Shown here piece by piece: positions 4,389 to 5,345 of a DNA stretch of 5,345 nt. The DNA is from Propionibacteriaceae bacterium (lineage in GTDB: Bacteria; Actinomycetota; Actinomycetes; Propionibacteriales; Propionibacteriaceae), in contig JAGXHS010000151.1 in NCBI GenBank assembly GCA_024636075.1, positions 1 to 5,345 of the forward strand. Direction: 5' to 3'. A program made the translations under genes and the position numbers. The first letter of the stretch is position 1, and every line of letters starts with the position of its first letter. The notes below the pieces were generated by a model. It had not been told where the DNA came from and searched no databases. It saw only the letters and a program-made list of their open reading frames with translations.

Positions 4389-5345
4389 ACTGCCGGAGCT
4401 CACCAGGTCCACGCTCGTCGCTACGATCGTCCGCTGCGCTGACTCACGGCTCACGGTGGGCACACCATCACCGGGCTGGTCGCCGTAGTCACCGAAATAG
4501 CTGTGCACCGCGCCATCGACGGCGACGAACGTGCTGTCGGGGGGCAGCTCAGCTCGGCTCTTCTCGATGTCCGCGGGAGTGCTGAACCCGTCGCGGCTGC
4601 CAGAGATGCTGGTGACAGCAAGCTGCGTCCGGCGCATCGAATCCAGCGGATACGAGGCCCACAGCAGCAAGCCATCGACATCCTCGGGGTGTTGCTGGGC
4701 GAACGATGCGGCCGCCACCCCACCAAGGCTGTGGCCTCCGATGAACCACGACGTCACCTGCGGGTGCTGCGTCATCGAACGCTCCGGCGCGGCGGTGGCC
4801 AGCAGCCCGATGTTCAACGGTTGCTTCACGATCACCACGAGGTGTCCGTCGGCAGCAACTTGGGACAGCAACCGCAGGTACGCCCGCGGATCGACCCGAG
4901 CACCGGGCTGGAACACCAGCCCTGATGTGGTGGGTTCGTCGGGAGTGATGGTGATGGAGGTGGTCTGGTCGGTGATCTGAACCCCGGCCGTCTCGTAGGC
5001 CTGACTCAGCGCGGCCCCGCTCGCCGGGAACGGCCGCAGCCACAGAGCGATGCCGCAGGCCAGCAGCACGAGCAGAGCGCCGAGCAGCCGGAGGGCCGTC
5101 TTCCACCACGCGCCGCGACCCACACCCGGATTCGGTTGGCGGACCCGCACGATCCGCACGACCGCCAGCACCCCCAGTACAGCGAGCACCGTGACGAACA
5201 CGGGGTAGGCAGGATGACCCGCCAACAGTGTCCCGCCACGGGTGATCCAGATGAAGTTAGGCGAGTCGACCAGAACGTTTTTCAGCGCTTGCACGTCGTG
5301 CGCGTTGTGAGCGCTGACGAACTGGTCGAAAGCTGCCCGCACCTC
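4386..5345 (-). CDS. membrane-anchored alpha/beta hydrolase with NTF2-like N-terminal piece (5' end open)
   Basis: The frame is open to the right edge. A GTG at 5342-5340 gives 318 residues, but it lies three bases from the edge with no visible ribosome site, so the gene probably starts outside. Residue numbers below count from that GTG. Residues 44-64 and 82-101 are two membrane helices joined by a basic, probably cytoplasmic, linker. The hydrolase domain (about 119-318) should lie outside the membrane. It has GLVFQPGARVDP (141-152, oxyanion region), the nucleophile elbow GHSLGG with S205, a likely acid D251 in SGSRDG, and a likely catalytic H280 in VHSYFGDYGDQ. This matches the PF12695 alpha/beta hydrolase group common in actinobacteria; the substrate is unknown. 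Residues 1-42 resemble the first third of an NTF2/SnoaL-like (DUF4440-type) domain (AAFDQFVSAHNAHD, DSPNFIWITRG) and then stop. This may be a real fusion or a chimeric assembly join. An internal GTG at 5201-5199 could start a plain hydrolase, but no ribosome site precedes it. The gene converges on the GH3 gene and appears unrelated to the sugar operon. Confidence 0.78.
   Translation of the reverse strand, partial: EVRAAFDQFVSAHNAHDVQALKNVLVDSPNFIWITRGGTLLAGHPAYPVFVTVLAVLGVLAVVRIVRVRQPNPGVGRGAWWKTALRLLGALLVLLACGIALWLRPFPASGAALSQAYETAGVQITDQTTSITITPDEPTTSGLVFQPGARVDPRAYLRLLSQVAADGHLVVIVKQPLNIGLLATAAPERSMTQHPQVTSWFIGGHSLGGVAAASFAQQHPEDVDGLLLWASYPLDSMRRTQLAVTSISGSRDGFSTPADIEKSRAELPPDSTFVAVDGAVHSYFGDYGDQPGDGVPTVSRESAQRTIVATSVDLVSSGS

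Overview
The window looks like a small contig from a short-read (probably metagenomic) assembly of a high-GC bacterium, most likely an actinomycete. The evidence is the strong G/C third-position bias, GTG start codons, a twin-arginine exported enzyme and the style of the encoded proteins. The first 37 bases are not genomic: they are the Illumina Nextera Read-1 transposase adapter plus four bases that look like the end of an i5 index. Real sequence starts at base 38.

Bases 38-4355 (+ strand) form one carbohydrate-use gene string. It begins with the last 11 codons of a MalF-type ABC permease, read in a frame that the adapter obscures. A complete MalG-type permease (75-896) follows and overlaps it by one base. 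After an 85-base spacer come a Tat-exported (alpha/alpha)6-barrel glycosidase-like protein (982-2502) and a signal-less glycoside hydrolase family 3 protein (2499-4355) that overlaps it by four bases. The spacer holds an 8-bp stem-loop across the permease stop codon, then a G-poor C/A-rich tract with a 15-base period, then a strong ribosome binding site.

The exported enzyme resembles the middle domain of cyclic beta-1,2-glucan synthases (PF10091, GH144/GH189 relatives). The simplest inferred pathway is: the exported enzyme cuts a glucan outside the membrane, the ABC transporter imports the oligosaccharides, and the cytoplasmic GH3 enzyme trims them to monosaccharide. A beta-1,2-glucan or sophoro-oligosaccharide is the best substrate guess, but the sequence alone does not prove it.

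A convergent gene on the minus strand (4386 to the right edge, open at its 5' end) encodes a membrane-anchored alpha/beta hydrolase. Its first ~42 residues look like the front of an NTF2/SnoaL-like domain that stops abruptly. This is either a real odd fusion or a chimeric join near the contig end. The two convergent stop codons sit in the flanks of a short nested inverted repeat that may work as a bidirectional terminator.

No RNA gene, CRISPR array, insertion sequence or recognisable sigma-70-type promoter was seen.
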